From NCBI GenBank assembly GCA_946185535.1, contig CAMHJX010000011.1:1-64000 (forward strand): a DNA stretch of 64,000 nucleotides, given 5' to 3'. Below the pieces are notes generated by a model. The model did no database searches. It was not told the origin of the DNA and was given only the letters and a program-made list of their open reading frames with translations. Made by a program: the position numbers and the translations under genes. Shown one piece after another: positions 63,901 to 64,000 of this stretch (position 1 is its first letter; the number at the start of each line of letters is the position of its first letter). Source of the DNA: an uncultured Bacteroidales bacterium. GTDB lineage: Bacteria; Bacteroidota; Bacteroidia; Bacteroidales; F082.

Positions 63901-64000
63901 AAATCCCCATACAAGGTGGTGCCAACTGGATAGGATTCCCTCTCGGTGAGAATATGTCTATCAACGAAGCATTCGGCTCATTCCCGATCATAGGAGATAT
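60960..64000 (+). CDS. Exported endonuclease I with InlB-type and divergent repeats, C-terminus beyond the window
   Basis: At least 1013 residues; the frame runs off the window. Signal peptide about 1-20 (LAQ). Endonuclease I (EndA/NucM) domain about 25-265 with catalytic His102 in CWNREHTWPQSWFN. Then divergent InlB B-repeats (GSVSAPESAMEGTTVSITAT ... MPGYAVTVSATF, repeated near 340-410 and 650-715), one Listeria-Bacteroides repeat about 575-640 (FNPNGGSGTMGDQTV ... FDGWNTT ... LTLYAQW). The last visible part has VNWWSTYLDITLDDLK, a module that also begins at the left edge of the window. Exported DNase for nutrient or biofilm DNA is likely. Confidence 0.9.
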   Translation, partial: MKKALATLFLLALTSLSILAQIPNGYYNNANGKTGDELKIALHNIIKGHHVVSYNGLINAFVYTDCKPNGKIWDIYSNIEYSPTTGLCGEYEQEGDCWNREHTWPQSWFNESTTPRSDLFHVYPTDGYVNGQRSNYPYGEVNRPIYTSGNGSKLGPCITSGYSGRVFEPIDEYKGDIARSYFYMSVRYYDEDSDWGMSGMTNKSEILPWAMNMLLRWSDEDPVSDKEIARNNAVYGYQNNRNPFIDHPEYAHMIWDQNWQGGVYYNITCATGLSHGSVSAPESAMEGTTVSITATPEPGYMVDTYTVYKTGSPSTTVTVSSNGTFTMPGYAVTVSATFVQNNTYYNITLGNVSHGTINASETSAKSGTTISLAATPNNGYSLYSWYVFKTGDMNTTVNVSGNSFVMPAFNVTVMATFVQGSATGDFVKVTSAPADWSGEYILVYEQNATTGYVWTGVDAVNGYVSKPISSNTITDDGIVSITIAPMSGGYSIKVNGGTNSGKYIYGASGSNKINFGTTPSLNALSFESNSVKIVSNTSVMRFNNNSGQNRFRYFQSSTYTNQQPVQLYKRVHATQTHSIHFNPNGGSGTMGDQTVNEFEPTALQNNAFTREGFVFDGWNTTVDGTGDYYADGATVTLLEDLTLYAQWNQLFTITLVQANHGSISASVSQAFEETEIYLTATADPCYTLTQWVVTDALGHAVTVTENHFEMPASDVTVSAVFSYSSQSFVQEYQLVTSVDQLIAGRTYLIVNIANGKALGTTQNSNNRSASSVTIEGSVIPSIENTVCELTLSGSTGAWTFFDSGWGSNGGYLYAASSNSNYLRTQASNNANGKWNISIGTNGTATIQAQGNNTRNLLKYNNSSNIFSCYASGSTQLDVYLFLRTEISDYPVDQTVELSTGVNWWSTYLDITLDDLKTAISNALGNTGTATIKSHSGSITYSGGHWRPASISFDIRNMYLIQSSVSCEVVLTGMPINPATLEIPIQGGANWIGFPLGENMSINEAFGSFPIIGD

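Overview
The window looks like the chromosome of an uncultured or gut-type member of Bacteroidales (Bacteroidota). Supporting signs are promoter -7 boxes of the TAnnTTTG type, mostly no Shine-Dalgarno sequence, a type IX secretion sorting domain, many small lipoproteins with a Cys close to the N-terminus, Omp28/TlpA/DUF6029, DUF3244 and DUF4843 families, and the F-ATPase order atpD-C-x-B-E-F-H-A-G. Identification below genus-group level is not possible from this sequence alone. All functional names come from motif recognition by eye; no database was searched.

Layout. 1-4083 is the N-terminal part of a giant fibronectin-III surface protein (minus strand). 4261-5440 holds a family of nested palindromic repeats that flanks a GIY-YIG nuclease gene and ends in a three-copy 162-bp tandem array. 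5517-13222 (minus) is a complete F-type ATP synthase operon. Starting 180 bp away and running in the opposite direction, 13403-22251 (plus) is a seven-subunit V/A-type ATPase operon (E, DUF2764, A, B, D, I, K) that has been split by an inserted SatD-DUF3307 gene pair carrying five exact-period 29-bp repeats in front. The V-type proteolipid keeps the full set of Na+ ligands known from Enterococcus NtpK while the F-type c subunit does not, so the two adjacent machines probably use different ions.

22258-25974 holds palindromes, a MNT/HEPN toxin-antitoxin pair, an S4-domain protein, der and era. At 26080 an initiator tRNA marks the left edge of a low-GC mobile element (about 26155 to somewhere before 31640): a large serine recombinase whose reading frame runs into the tRNA gene, a small resolvase, an XRE regulator, a long hairpin region behind a good promoter, a lipoprotein cargo, a NUMOD3-like small protein and a rolling-circle-type replication initiator.

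31850-42434 is mostly envelope biology: a TPR lipoprotein, two small lipoproteins, an NhaC-type antiporter, then a TPR-membrane-coiled-coil regulator followed by DUF3244, a Cys-rich lipoprotein and a T9SS-sorted protein. 42594-50217 has a second T9SS protein with an apparently lost stop codon, a P-loop kinase/dCMP-deaminase fusion with 48-bp tandem hairpins in front, a LOG-family protein, MTA/SAH nucleosidase, an M20 amidohydrolase, a broken PemK/MazF toxin locus, mannose-6-phosphate isomerase and a thioredoxin-like protein. 50305-58162 continues with DUF6029, Omp28, an MBOAT/DUF4843 pair, TrmO and asparaginase. tRNA-Ser(GGA) and an ExbB-x-ExbD-ExbD operon follow, and the window ends inside an exported endonuclease I with InlB-type repeats.

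Across the window many intergenic gaps, including gaps inside both ATPase operons, carry short 'stuttering' phrases that repeat and then appear inverted. At least six distinct phrase families are visible.
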